From JBJSXJ01 sp044235425 (GTDB lineage Bacteria > Planctomycetota > Planctomycetia > Pirellulales > Pirellulaceae): DNA of 64,000 nt. The notes under the pieces were generated by a model that was not told where the DNA came from, ran no database searches, and was given only the letters and a program-made list of their open reading frames with translations. This document shows positions 8,409 to 17,064 of the stretch, piece after piece. Within the stretch, counting starts at the first letter, position 1. Each line of letters starts with the position of its first letter. Where the stretch lies: the NCBI GenBank assembly GCA_044235425.1, contig JBIIHW010000015.1, positions 1-64,000 on the forward strand, written 5' to 3'. Made by a program: the position numbers and the translations under genes.

Positions 8409-9917
8409 ATGTTGAATCAAAAACCGCAGCTAGCCAACGGTCGGACGAATGCAGACCACGACTCGGTATTGCAAACCGGTCACGCTGCGAGTCGTCGTGC
8501 GTTCTTTGCGCAGGGCCTGGTGGGGCTGGGCGGCATCGCACTGCATGCGCTACTGTCGGCCGAGTCGCAGGCGGGGGAGAATCCTGATGGGGGGGCGGTC
8601 ACGATTAATCCCAGTCGACCGCTGGATGCCCGACAACCACCGCAGCTAGCTCGAGCCAAACAGGTCATCTATCTCTTTATGGCTGGTGGTCCGAGTCAGT
8701 TGGAGTTATTTGACGACAAGCCGAAATTACGCGAGTTGCATGGACAAAAGCCACCCCCGAGTCTTTTGAGTGGTCGTCGTTTTGCCTTTCTGAAAGGCAC
8801 CGAAACCTTACTGGGAAACACTCGACCGTTTGCGCGCTATGGTGCGACCGGTATGACGCTCAGCGATCAGTTGCCACATCATCGCGCGATCGTAGACGAA
8901 GTGTGCTGGCTGCGTGGCATGAGCACCGACGTGTTTAACCATGGGCCGGCCAAGATTCTGATGAACACCGGCTTTCCTGCTCCTGGTCGCCCCAGCATGG
9001 GGGCCTGGGTCACGTATGGACTGGGCAGTCCTTCGCGCGATCTGCCTGGCTTTGTGGTGTTGCAAAGTGGCCCCCGTGGGCCCCGTGGTGGCGCTTCGCT
9101 CTGGAGCAGCGGCTTTTTACCCACTTCCTTTCAAGGGGTTCCTTTTCGCGGCAAAGGTGACCCGATTCTTCATCTGCGCAGTCCTGCCGGAATCGAACGT
9201 GAGCAGGAACGTGATTTTTACCAGACGGTCGCGGCGCTCAATCAAGCGCGACTGGACGAGACGGGGGACCCCGAAATTCTCACGCGCATCAACGCTTATG
9301 AAATGGCTTTTCGGATGCAAGCCAGCGCGCCTGAGCTGATGGATTTGTCGCAGGAAACCCAGTCGACTCTGGATGCTTATGGAGTGAAATCCGGGCAACC
9401 GTCGTATGCGGCCAATTGCCTGCTCGCACGACGTCTGATTGAACGCGGAGTGCGTTTCGTACAGCTCTATCATACGAATTGGGATAGTCATGGTGGACCC
9501 GGTGAAAACCTCAACGCCGATTTCGAAAAGGTCTGTCGTGATGTGGATCAGGCGACTGCCGCGCTGCTGCTCGATCTAAAACAACGCGGTCTGCTGCAGG
9601 ATACGATCGTGGTGTGGGGCGGTGAGTTTGGTCGGACGCCGATGGGAGAAGCACGTGACACCATTGGACGTGATCATCATGTCGACGCATTTACGATGTG
9701 GGTCGCTGGGGGAGGCTTCAAAGCGGGGCACTTACACGGCGCGACGGATGAACTGGGATTTGGAGTCGTCGAGGGCCAGGTTCATGTGCATGATCTGCAT
9801 GCTACCCTGCTCCATCAATTGGGATTCGATCACGAACGACTAACATATCGGTTCCAAGGTCGAGACTTTCGACTCACGGATATTCACGGTCGAATAGTGC
9901 CGGAGATTTTGGCGTAG
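8409..9917 (+). CDS. DUF1501 family exported protein (Tat-type signal)
   Basis: The protein has 502 residues. The start at ATG 8409 is chosen because upstream sequence is shared with the DUF1553 gene in another frame and because it places a twin-arginine motif S-R29-R30-AFF before a hydrophobic stretch (to about residue 53). The mature part matches DUF1501, an alkaline-phosphatase-superfamily fold: FLMAGGPSQLELFDDKP near residue 90, WDSHGGPGEN, and VVWGGEFGRTPMGE with the conserved late HVDAFT segment. Members are co-encoded with DUF1549/DUF1553 proteins in planctomycetes, probably as sulfatase-like or polysaccharide-linked hydrolases. Only 16 bases separate it from its partner, so an operon is likely. 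The export route by Tat is an inference from the motif. Confidence 0.93.
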   Translation: MLNQKPQLANGRTNADHDSVLQTGHAASRRAFFAQGLVGLGGIALHALLSAESQAGENPDGGAVTINPSRPLDARQPPQLARAKQVIYLFMAGGPSQLELFDDKPKLRELHGQKPPPSLLSGRRFAFLKGTETLLGNTRPFARYGATGMTLSDQLPHHRAIVDEVCWLRGMSTDVFNHGPAKILMNTGFPAPGRPSMGAWVTYGLGSPSRDLPGFVVLQSGPRGPRGGASLWSSGFLPTSFQGVPFRGKGDPILHLRSPAGIEREQERDFYQTVAALNQARLDETGDPEILTRINAYEMAFRMQASAPELMDLSQETQSTLDAYGVKSGQPSYAANCLLARRLIERGVRFVQLYHTNWDSHGGPGENLNADFEKVCRDVDQATAALLLDLKQRGLLQDTIVVWGGEFGRTPMGEARDTIGRDHHVDAFTMWVAGGGFKAGHLHGATDELGFGVVEGQVHVHDLHATLLHQLGFDHERLTYRFQGRDFRLTDIHGRIVPEILA

Positions 9918-9967
9918 CAGAGCGGCTGACGGATCGAGTACCGGGCGTCGTATTACAGCAGCGGTTC

Positions 9968-9999
9968 GGCACCAACTACGGAGCGAACTCCGCCGTGCC
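9968..9999. terminator. Hairpin between convergent genes, possible bidirectional terminator
   Basis: Arms GGCAC (9968-9972) and GTGCC (9995-9999) enclose CGGAG/CTCCG (9979-9983/9988-9992) with a CGAA loop. It sits between the DUF1501 stop and the SNF2 stop. There is no U-tract, so intrinsic termination is uncertain. Confidence 0.3.
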
Positions 10000-10036
10000 C
10001 TCTCCCTGCTCTGCTTTGCTAATAAGCCAATGCGAC

Positions 10037-11950
10037 TCAAGCCGCATTCGTGCGCTGCTTCGGAGGGAGCTTCAGGTTGAAGAGACCGAAGATTTCTTTT
10101 TGTGACATGCCGGCACTGGCGGGGACGCCTGTGTGTGACAGAATCGTATTAAATAGTTCTCGCTTTTCATCGAGCACTTGATTGATACGCTCCTCGATGG
10201 TGTTTTGCGTAAGCATGCGAGTGACGGTTACGGGGCCCGTCACGCCGATTCGGTGTGCACGATTGATCGCTTGGTCTTCGATTGCCGGATTCCACCAGCG
10301 ATCAAACAGAAACACATAATGACAAAACTGCAAATTCAAACCGACACTGCCTGCTCCATAGCTCATCATGATCACGCGTTTGCTGGGATCATGTTTGAAT
10401 TGGTCAATCACCGTCTCTCGTTGTTTACTGGGCATCTGACCGTGGTACTCGAGCGTACCAAAGCGAGCCAGTTTTTCTCGTAGCTTGGCGATCGTCACGA
10501 CCCACTGTGTGAAGATGATCGCCTTTTGACCGCTGGCAGCAACTTCTTCGAGATCTGCCACCAGTCGATCCAGCTTGCAGCTCACACCGGTCACGGGGTC
10601 GAAATTGCAGATTTGCTTGAGTCGCAAGACCAATTCAAAGACGTTTTGAATGGTGATGCCATCCCCTAATTTCTCGAGTTTCAGCACACCAGCTTCTTCG
10701 GCGGTGCGATAGGTTTCCAGTTGTTCCGGCGACAGTTCGAGTTCTGCCTCGCGAAATAGTTTCGGTGGCATGTCGGTCATAACCATGTCTTTGGTACGGC
10801 GCAGGATGTGGTCTTTCACTGCGGCACCCATGTGATGCGGCCGCATGTCGGCGCGCAAGTGACCGGGTGACAGGAATTCAAAGATGCCGACGAGGTCTTC
10901 GGGGCTGTTTTCGACGGGGGTTCCGGTGAGAGCCCAGCTGCGCGTACGACTGATCGACCGCACCACTTCACTAGTACTACTAAGTCGATTTTTGATGCGC
11001 TGTGCTTCGTCCAAGACGCAGAGGTCAAAATGTAGTTGGTCACTCAGGACATCGCGATCGCGCATCAGTAGTTCGTAGTTAGCCAATTTCACGGGAGTAC
11101 TGTCCTGCTGCCACTGCCAATGACGTCGAGTTTGATCACCTTCGATGATGCCGACAGGAATTTCCGGGGCCCACTGGGCAAACTCACGACGCCAATTCGA
11201 GACCAGTGGCTTGGGGCAGATCAGCAAAACATTGCGTACTTCACCAGACCGCAGCAGCAAGCGAATCGTGGTGATGGCTTGCATGGTTTTTCCAAGCCCC
11301 ATTTCATCCGCGAGGATGGCGGTATAGCGAGGATATAAAAAGCCAATGCCCTCATATTGATAAGGAAAGGGGGCGAAGGGCATGTGAATGTCACCCGCAT
11401 TGACGAGTTGCTGCAGCGGCGGCTGTAACACGTAGTACAGGCGATCTTCCAGCTTAATGATGTCGCCAGGAGGTTTGATGCGAGTGGAGGCGGGTGGGGG
11501 AGCGACTGGTGTCTCAGAAGAAGCGGCAACGCCGGACGTGGCAGCGGCAGTTGGGGCGTCGGTTGGCGGTGGACTCTGCGGATTTGATGGCTGCTCGGGT
11601 GGGGGGCCTTTTTTCATCCACGCCAGAGCCAGGGGTGATTCGGGAAAGGTGAACCCATAGGTTGCAACTTTTGGCTTGCCCATCTTGATGGAGATGGGAC
11701 GAGGGGCGGCGATCTCCACGGGAAGACTGAGAGTTTCGATTGAGTCCCACTGGGCCCACCCGGGTAAGGCGTCCGACCAGATGCGGGCTTGCAACGCCAC
11801 ATCCCCGCGTGGAGAGATGAGGTGGGCGTTGCTGGGAGCGTTGCTGGGAGCGTTGCTGGGAGCGTTGCTGGGAGCGGGCGCGCCGAGTTGGTCTGGCTCG
11901 CGCCATGGCGAAGTCGCGGGGCGATCGTAGGACCAGTCGAACGTCTCCAT
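10037..11950 (-). CDS. SNF2/SWI2-family DEAD-like helicase
   Basis: The protein has 637 residues. After a Pro/Ala-rich N-terminus (about 20-165, including the minisatellite SNAP x4) come a helicase N-lobe with Walker A in ADEMGLGKT (K221), DEAQ box (314-317) and LTGTPVEN, then a C-lobe with FTQWV, YGAGSVGLNLQ and the arginine-finger helix DQAINRAHRIG. These are the diagnostic SNF2 motifs, so it is an ATP-dependent DNA translocase, probably acting in transcription recycling (RapA-like) or repair. No SWIM zinc domain or nuclease is fused. The start is supported by AGGAG five bases upstream. The 175-residue gene lies 26 bases upstream on the same strand, so they are probably co-transcribed. The DNA target is unknown. 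Confidence 0.94.
   Translation of the reverse strand: METFDWSYDRPATSPWREPDQLGAPAPSNAPSNAPSNAPSNAHLISPRGDVALQARIWSDALPGWAQWDSIETLSLPVEIAAPRPISIKMGKPKVATYGFTFPESPLALAWMKKGPPPEQPSNPQSPPPTDAPTAAATSGVAASSETPVAPPPASTRIKPPGDIIKLEDRLYYVLQPPLQQLVNAGDIHMPFAPFPYQYEGIGFLYPRYTAILADEMGLGKTMQAITTIRLLLRSGEVRNVLLICPKPLVSNWRREFAQWAPEIPVGIIEGDQTRRHWQWQQDSTPVKLANYELLMRDRDVLSDQLHFDLCVLDEAQRIKNRLSSTSEVVRSISRTRSWALTGTPVENSPEDLVGIFEFLSPGHLRADMRPHHMGAAVKDHILRRTKDMVMTDMPPKLFREAELELSPEQLETYRTAEEAGVLKLEKLGDGITIQNVFELVLRLKQICNFDPVTGVSCKLDRLVADLEEVAASGQKAIIFTQWVVTIAKLREKLARFGTLEYHGQMPSKQRETVIDQFKHDPSKRVIMMSYGAGSVGLNLQFCHYVFLFDRWWNPAIEDQAINRAHRIGVTGPVTVTRMLTQNTIEERINQVLDEKRELFNTILSHTGVPASAGMSQKEIFGLFNLKLPPKQRTNAA
11826..11873 (-). 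repeat. 12-bp minisatellite, 4 perfect copies, in frame
   Basis: 48 bases = 4 x 12 bp, plus-strand unit GCGTTGCTGGGA. The copies are identical and encode SNAP repeats in the disordered N-terminus of the SNF2 protein. This is the only clear in-frame array here inside a cytoplasmic protein. Confidence 0.9.
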
Positions 11951-11976
11951 AGGAGCTCCTGGGCGAACACGAGCAA

Positions 11977-12504
11977 TCAGGCGGCGGACTTACGCGCTTC
12001 GTCAATGGCTTCGCGGATCCGCTGAAACGGTTCGAATAATGAGACGATCGTGGGGTGTTCTTCCCAGCGTCGAATGACCTCGGCACGATCACTGGCTTGT
12101 GAGGCATCCAGGCCGACCGTCTGGCCGCTCAATTCAAATCGCTGTATGCCGGCCGGCCACTGATCAGCCGGCGTGTCGGGTGGCAGCACCAGGAGCACGG
12201 GGGCTGAAGCGTATTCGCGCACGCTGAGCATGAGGGGGGAGTTCGTGCAGACGAGGTGAGGCGTTACCTTTCCCTTAGTCAGCAAAGTTTGCCCAATTTG
12301 CTCAGCATACAGGAACGGTTTCAGCGACGGGCCGTAGAGAATCTCTTGAGCTCGATTCGCTTTGACGGGCGCCGTGCAGTGGAATTCGAGGGGACGACCA
12401 TTGACGTTGAGCATCAAATAGCCGCCAAACAACCCCTGTTCGTCATGCTCGCGCACCGTTAAGAATCCGAGGGCACCGGTAGCCTTCGCTCCACTCGCAG
12501 TCAT
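11977..12504 (-). CDS. Conserved-looking hypothetical protein upstream of SNF2 helicase
   Basis: The protein has 175 residues with no signal peptide or membrane segment, so it is presumably cytosolic. It starts GALGFLTVREHDEQGLFGGYLMLN, with beta-strand-like segments in the first half and a helical, charged C-terminus (VIRRWEEHPTIVSLFEPFQRIREAIDEARK). I recognise no domain or catalytic motif. Its position 26 bases upstream of the SNF2 gene on the same strand suggests co-expression and perhaps an accessory role. Codon use and GC look like the neighbours, and the regular amino-acid composition supports a real gene. Confidence 0.75.
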   Translation of the reverse strand: MTASGAKATGALGFLTVREHDEQGLFGGYLMLNVNGRPLEFHCTAPVKANRAQEILYGPSLKPFLYAEQIGQTLLTKGKVTPHLVCTNSPLMLSVREYASAPVLLVLPPDTPADQWPAGIQRFELSGQTVGLDASQASDRAEVIRRWEEHPTIVSLFEPFQRIREAIDEARKSAA

Positions 12505-12696
12505 GGTAGCTCACGTCGAGTCGAACGAATGCGACTCGGTCAAGGTCTGAATTGCCTGGTCAGGTGAACTGCTGAAGAATCGGGTTTGCAGAGCGGGTGA
12601 CTTGAGTGGTCCGGGTAGTTGCCGGGGGTTAACGAGCCCCAAAGATTATGTTCAGTCGCGCTATTCGCTACCGCCGGATCAACTTACCTAACTTGC

Positions 12697-12726
12697 TCGA
12701 CAACCCTAGTCCCTGCAGCGTATACT
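12697..12726 (+). promoter_or_regulatory. Sigma70-like promoter for the 12791 operon
   Basis: The -35 TCGACA (12697-12702) and -10 TATACT (12721-12726) are separated by 18 bases, and each matches five of six consensus positions. It lies 64 bases upstream of the ATG at 12791 in an otherwise featureless 286-base divergent intergenic stretch. Confidence 0.45.
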
Positions 12727-12790
12727 CCCCTGCTTAACCATCTCAATGCGAAAACTTTAACCCTGCTGCGTCCGCACGGGAGCGAATCCT

Positions 12791-13273
12791 ATGGCTGGAG
12801 AATCAGGCTCGATGGATGTGACGTTCAATTTATTGGTCGATTCGGTCACGTCTCCGAAGCCAGCGCCGGTGGTCTCCAGCGTTCCGCTGGATGTGCAGAT
12901 TATTCAATTGCTGCGCGAGCTGGTGAATGGTCAGCAGCGACAGAATGAACTGCTGCAGCGGATGATCGAGCAGTCCCATGCGGCTCAGCAAGCCCGCGCC
13001 AACGAACTCAACGCCTGGCGGGCAGCTCATCCCAACTTAGCTCAAGCCTGTCATGATTCGATGGCTGCGCTGGGGCGTGCTCAGGCGTCCGTGTTACAGG
13101 AACTCACCGAGGAGCTGCAGGACTCGGGCGAACAGATTGAAGAGAGTCCTTACTTGATGGCTGAGTTCATTGACCGTTATGGTCCGCGGATGGCGCATTT
13201 GAATTGTCTCTTGCAGATGGTGGGGCAGCTTGGGCAGACCAGTGGCAGCAGTGATCCCCAATCGGATCAGTAA
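12791..13273 (+). CDS. Small helical hypothetical protein
   Basis: The protein has 160 residues, no signal peptide and mostly helical composition. A Gln/Glu-rich amphipathic stretch at about 38-80 (LLRELVNGQQRQNELLQRM) could form a coiled coil. A second helical region contains QELTEELQDSGEQIEESPY. No domain is recognised. It lies 14 bases upstream of an alpha/beta hydrolase on the same strand, with a sigma70-like promoter before it, so the two probably form an operon. ATG 12812 is an alternative start. The function is unknown; a scaffold or oligomerising role is only a guess from the helix pattern. Confidence 0.75.
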   Translation: MAGESGSMDVTFNLLVDSVTSPKPAPVVSSVPLDVQIIQLLRELVNGQQRQNELLQRMIEQSHAAQQARANELNAWRAAHPNLAQACHDSMAALGRAQASVLQELTEELQDSGEQIEESPYLMAEFIDRYGPRMAHLNCLLQMVGQLGQTSGSSDPQSDQ

Positions 13274-13287
13274 GGAACGCGGGATCG

Positions 13288-14169
13288 ATGATCTGTGATT
13301 TGGTAAAGACCGTCACCCCAGATGGTTTGCGGTTAGATGGCGCGTTGCATGCCCCGACCGGTCAGTCAAAAGGCGATTTGGGAATTGATGCCGTGATCTG
13401 CCTGCATGGAGTCGGCGGCAATTTTTACGGCTCCTCGTTGCTCGAAGCCATCACGCTGCCGCTGCAATCGCTGGGGCTGCCTGTTTGTTGGGCCAACACT
13501 CGTGGTCATGACAACCTGTTTGCCGCCAGCTATCGATTTGGAAGACGCTGGTTCGGAGCGGCCTTCGAATCGGTAGACGAGTGCCGACAGGATTTGGCCG
13601 GCTGGCTCGACCTGCTTCGGCATCGCGGCTGGCACCGAGTGGCATTGGTGGGTCATAGTTTAGGGGCCATCAAAGCGGTCTACAGTCAAGCGGTGGAGCC
13701 GCGTGATGAAGTGCGCGCGGTGGTGGCGATTTCCCCACCACGGCTCTCCTATCAGTTCTTTCACCAGGATCCGAATGGAGCAGCCTTTCGAGAGGCCATC
13801 ACGACCGCCCAGCATTACCTCGACCAACAGGCAGGCGATCAATTAATTCACGTTCACTATCCCTTTCCACTCTGGATCACCGCCGCTGGTTACGTCGAGA
13901 AATATGGTCCCGCCGAGCGTTACAATATTGTACCGCTGGTCCACCGGCTGAATTGTCCCACGTTGTTTACCTATGGTGAACTGGAATTAGAGTCGGGAAG
14001 TGCTTCGTTTGCAGGCGTTCCCGACGCTCTGCGCGCTGCTGCTCGTCCCGAGCAGAATCTTTCCATCCTGGAAATTCCCGAGGCAGATCACAACTATCTG
14101 CGAGCGACTGCCAAACTGGGGCAGGCGATCACTTCCTGGTTCCATTCGCAATCACCGCCTCCGACCTAG
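13288..14169 (+). CDS. Alpha/beta hydrolase
   Basis: The protein has 293 residues without a signal peptide. It shows the alpha/beta hydrolase landmarks: the oxyanion-side HGVGGNFYG near residue 37, the nucleophile elbow GHSLG (Ser near 128) and a late ADHNYL that supplies the catalytic His near 270. It would be a serine esterase, lipase or related hydrolase in the cytosol. The 14-base gap to the upstream small gene and the 27-base gap to the downstream aminotransferase suggest one transcript. The substrate cannot be told from sequence. Confidence 0.88.
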   Translation: MICDLVKTVTPDGLRLDGALHAPTGQSKGDLGIDAVICLHGVGGNFYGSSLLEAITLPLQSLGLPVCWANTRGHDNLFAASYRFGRRWFGAAFESVDECRQDLAGWLDLLRHRGWHRVALVGHSLGAIKAVYSQAVEPRDEVRAVVAISPPRLSYQFFHQDPNGAAFREAITTAQHYLDQQAGDQLIHVHYPFPLWITAAGYVEKYGPAERYNIVPLVHRLNCPTLFTYGELELESGSASFAGVPDALRAAARPEQNLSILEIPEADHNYLRATAKLGQAITSWFHSQSPPPT

Positions 14170-14196
14170 TTAGTTTTCACAACGGTTTATTTTGAC

Positions 14197-15306
14197 ATGA
14201 CTGATCATCCCTGGATTGCCGATCGGACTCGTTCCTTTGATAGCAGTGGAATCCGCAAGATCTTCGACTTGGCGGGCAAGATGCAGGATCCGATCAACCT
14301 CTCGATCGGTCAGCCTGACTTTGATGTGCCCGATGAGATTCGAGCGGCCTGTATTGAGGCGATTCAGTCACGGAAGAATGCCTACACACCGACCCAAGGT
14401 GCTCAGGTCTTGCGCGAAAAGCTGCAGGCTCGAGTGAACGCAGAATATGGCCACGAGGATCGCAGCGTATTTATCAGTTCGGGAACGAGTGGAGGCTTAG
14501 TGCTCGCCTTACTCTCACTGGTTAATCCTGGTGATGAAGTCATTATCTTCGAGCCTTATTTTGTGATGTATGAGGCGCTGATCAAGTTGGCGGGAGGCAC
14601 ACCGGTCATTCTTGATACGTATCCTGATTTCAGGATCGATGCGAATCGAGTGGAATCGGCGATCACACCGCGGACGAAGTTGATTTTGGTCAATAGTCCG
14701 GCCAATCCCACCGGGGCCGTGGTGAGTGAGAGTGATGCGCGGGAGATCGCCGAGCTTGCCGCACGACGAAACATCGCGCTCATCTCCGACGAAATCTATC
14801 GGCTTTTTTGTTTCGATGCTCCGTTTGTATCGCCCGCCAAATTTAATCCGCAGACCATCGTGATCGATGGCTTTTCGAAGAGCCACGCGATGACGGGCTG
14901 GCGATTGGGGTTCGTACATGGCCCCTCCGCCATCATGCAAACAATGCTCAAGTTACAGCAGTACACGTTTGTTTGTGCACCTCAGCCAGCTCAGTGGGCC
15001 GGTGCCGTGGCTCTCGATGTTGACATGTCATCCTATGTGACAGACTATCGTCGCAAACGGGATATGCTTTATGAAGGTCTGCGTGATCGCTACGAGGTTC
15101 CCTTGCCGGGTGGCGCTTTTTACATGTTTCCTAAAGCCCCGCGCGGGACAGGTTCTGACTTTGTACTGCGCGCCATCGAACAAAATCTTTTGATCATTCC
15201 CGGTAATATCTTCAGCCGACGTGATACGCATTTTCGGATCGCGTACGCAGCCGATGATCGAATCCTTGAACGCGGCATTGAAGTCCTCCGTCGGCTGGCA
15301 AGTTAG
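14197..15306 (+). CDS. Class I/II PLP-dependent aminotransferase (AspC/PatA-like)
   Basis: This 369-residue fold-type I aminotransferase shows NLSIGQPDFDVP near residue 31, the cofactor-contacting NSPANPTG near 168, SDEIYR near 197, and the Schiff-base lysine in DGFSKSHAMTGWRLGF near 230. The family transfers amino groups between amino acids and 2-oxoacids using pyridoxal phosphate. The best relatives by motif are aspartate or aromatic aminotransferases of subgroup I-gamma. It is cytosolic and complete. It follows the alpha/beta hydrolase by 27 bases. The exact substrate is not assigned. Confidence 0.92.
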   Translation: MTDHPWIADRTRSFDSSGIRKIFDLAGKMQDPINLSIGQPDFDVPDEIRAACIEAIQSRKNAYTPTQGAQVLREKLQARVNAEYGHEDRSVFISSGTSGGLVLALLSLVNPGDEVIIFEPYFVMYEALIKLAGGTPVILDTYPDFRIDANRVESAITPRTKLILVNSPANPTGAVVSESDAREIAELAARRNIALISDEIYRLFCFDAPFVSPAKFNPQTIVIDGFSKSHAMTGWRLGFVHGPSAIMQTMLKLQQYTFVCAPQPAQWAGAVALDVDMSSYVTDYRRKRDMLYEGLRDRYEVPLPGGAFYMFPKAPRGTGSDFVLRAIEQNLLIIPGNIFSRRDTHFRIAYAADDRILERGIEVLRRLAS

Positions 15307-15386
15307 CCAAGCTACGGATCGTGGCTGCTTATCAAAAAATCAGACTGCTCTTTTATCGGTCACTTGTACGTCAGAGGAAAATCAGC

Positions 15387-17033
15387 ATGACGCGTTGTTC
15401 GAGCACGAATCATAGCGGTGTTTTACGGTTGCTGCGTCGTTGTCCGGCAGGCATCTTGCTCTTGGGGCTGAAGCTCTTCCTGGCAGCGATCGAGGTTCAG
15501 GCGGCGGACGAGTCGGCTGCGAGTAAAGATCTGGCGCTGAAAGTTGAGGCTCCACCTGCTGACATGAAGCTGGATCCGTTCTACAAGAAGTATGTGAGTG
15601 CGGATGGCTATCCGATTCTCAGTTCTGGTGACGTTTCCGATTACGCACTGCTAGAAGCGGCTTACCTGGTCAAACTCATGCTTGCCAAGCGACCCGATGT
15701 GAAAGAGGCGATGGTGCGAGGTGGGTCGCGGATGACGGTGATCGGCTATCGTGAGTTCACCACTGATATCCCTGAACATCGTGAATTCAAGCCGAAAGAT
15801 TACTGGGATCGACGAGCTCGCGGCACGGGTGGTTCTCCCACGGATCCCGTCTGTACGTGCGCGGAAGAAAACGTGCTCGGCTACGAAGGAGATCCGTATT
15901 CCACAGAGTGCATCGTGATTCACGAGTTTGCTCACAGCATTCATCTGCGCGGGATGATGGTGGTTGATCCCACGTTTGATAAACGCTTACGCGAGACCTA
16001 TGCCGAGGCGATGAAGAAGGGACTGTGGAAAGACAAGTATGCGTCCACGAATCACGCCGAGTATTTTGCGGAAGGTGTGCAGTCGTGGTTTGATAACAAT
16101 CGCCCTCCGGATCACGATCACAATCACGTTCGCACTCGTAAGTTGCTCAAGGAATACGATCCTGGATTAGCGAAGTTGTGCGAGGAAGTATTTGGAGAGA
16201 CTGAGCTGGTTTACACTAAGCCGGTTACTCGTTTGCGCGATCACTTGGCGGGCTATGATCCCAAGCAATCACCAAAATTTGTCTGGCCCGAGCGGTTGGC
16301 AAAAATTGGCGATGAGATTCGTCAAGATGCAGTGAATAATCGCCGCAAGAAAAACGCGGCCCAAACGGCTGCGCCCAAAGACGAAGATGGCTACGAACTA
16401 CGGCAAATCGAAGGTTGGACCTTGCATATTCACCCTCGTTTGCTCCAGGATGAGGCCGAGAAGACCGAATTAGCGGTGAAATTATTGACCGCGCAGCTCC
16501 AGGAAATCGTCCGCGTGGTGCCTGCGGGAGCGGTTGATCATATGCGTAAAGTACCGCTCTGGTTTTCACCTCCGTATCCGGGAGTGCCACCCACGGCAGA
16601 ATATCATCCCGATCTTGGTTGGCTCAAAGAAAACGGTCGCAATGTAGCAATGGAAAAAAGCGTTGAATTTTCCGATGTACGTGACTTCGAAGCCGAAACG
16701 AAACGGATGCCAAACTTCACGCTTCACGAACTGGCGCACGCCTATCATGATCGAGTGCTGGGGTTTGATCATGCCGGTATCAAGGAAGCGTATAACCAAG
16801 CGGTAAAGAGCGGTTCATACGATGCCGTTGAACGCTGGCTGGGACCAGATCGACCCAAGCGAGTCGAAAAGGCCTATGCCCTGACGAATGAAAAGGAGTA
16901 CTTTGCGGAAGTGACAGAGGCGTTTTTCAGCCGCAATGATTTTTTCCCCTTCAACCGCGCGGAACTCGACCGTCATGATCCGTCGGTCGTGAACGTCCTC
17001 AAGCAAGTCTGGGGCGTGGACGCCGATCGCTGA
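15387..17033 (+). CDS. Secreted protein with two ATLF-like metallopeptidase domains
   Basis: The protein has 548 residues. The start at ATG 15387 has GAGGA eight bases upstream and gives a signal peptide (about 13-40) ending IEVQAADE. Two homologous modules follow: module 1 has H179-EFAHSIH with NHAEYFAEG about 45 residues later, and module 2 has H447-ELAHAYH with NEKEYFAEV at about 505. HExxH plus a downstream EYFAE is the zinc-site pattern of anthrax lethal-factor/Pro-Pro-endopeptidase-like peptidases. Both zinc sites look intact, so this is a tandem duplication with two potentially active sites, probably acting outside the cytoplasm. It follows the aminotransferase by 80 bases. Specificity is unknown. 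Confidence 0.85.
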   Translation: MTRCSSTNHSGVLRLLRRCPAGILLLGLKLFLAAIEVQAADESAASKDLALKVEAPPADMKLDPFYKKYVSADGYPILSSGDVSDYALLEAAYLVKLMLAKRPDVKEAMVRGGSRMTVIGYREFTTDIPEHREFKPKDYWDRRARGTGGSPTDPVCTCAEENVLGYEGDPYSTECIVIHEFAHSIHLRGMMVVDPTFDKRLRETYAEAMKKGLWKDKYASTNHAEYFAEGVQSWFDNNRPPDHDHNHVRTRKLLKEYDPGLAKLCEEVFGETELVYTKPVTRLRDHLAGYDPKQSPKFVWPERLAKIGDEIRQDAVNNRRKKNAAQTAAPKDEDGYELRQIEGWTLHIHPRLLQDEAEKTELAVKLLTAQLQEIVRVVPAGAVDHMRKVPLWFSPPYPGVPPTAEYHPDLGWLKENGRNVAMEKSVEFSDVRDFEAETKRMPNFTLHELAHAYHDRVLGFDHAGIKEAYNQAVKSGSYDAVERWLGPDRPKRVEKAYALTNEKEYFAEVTEAFFSRNDFFPFNRAELDRHDPSVVNVLKQVWGVDADR

Positions 17034-17064
17034 AGGCGAAATGACGATCGCTGAAAGCGGAAAG

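Noticed and set aside
12619..12948. Open frame of 109 codons overlapping the promoter and the 12791 gene
   Set aside because: It covers a good promoter and overlaps the better-supported gene out of frame.
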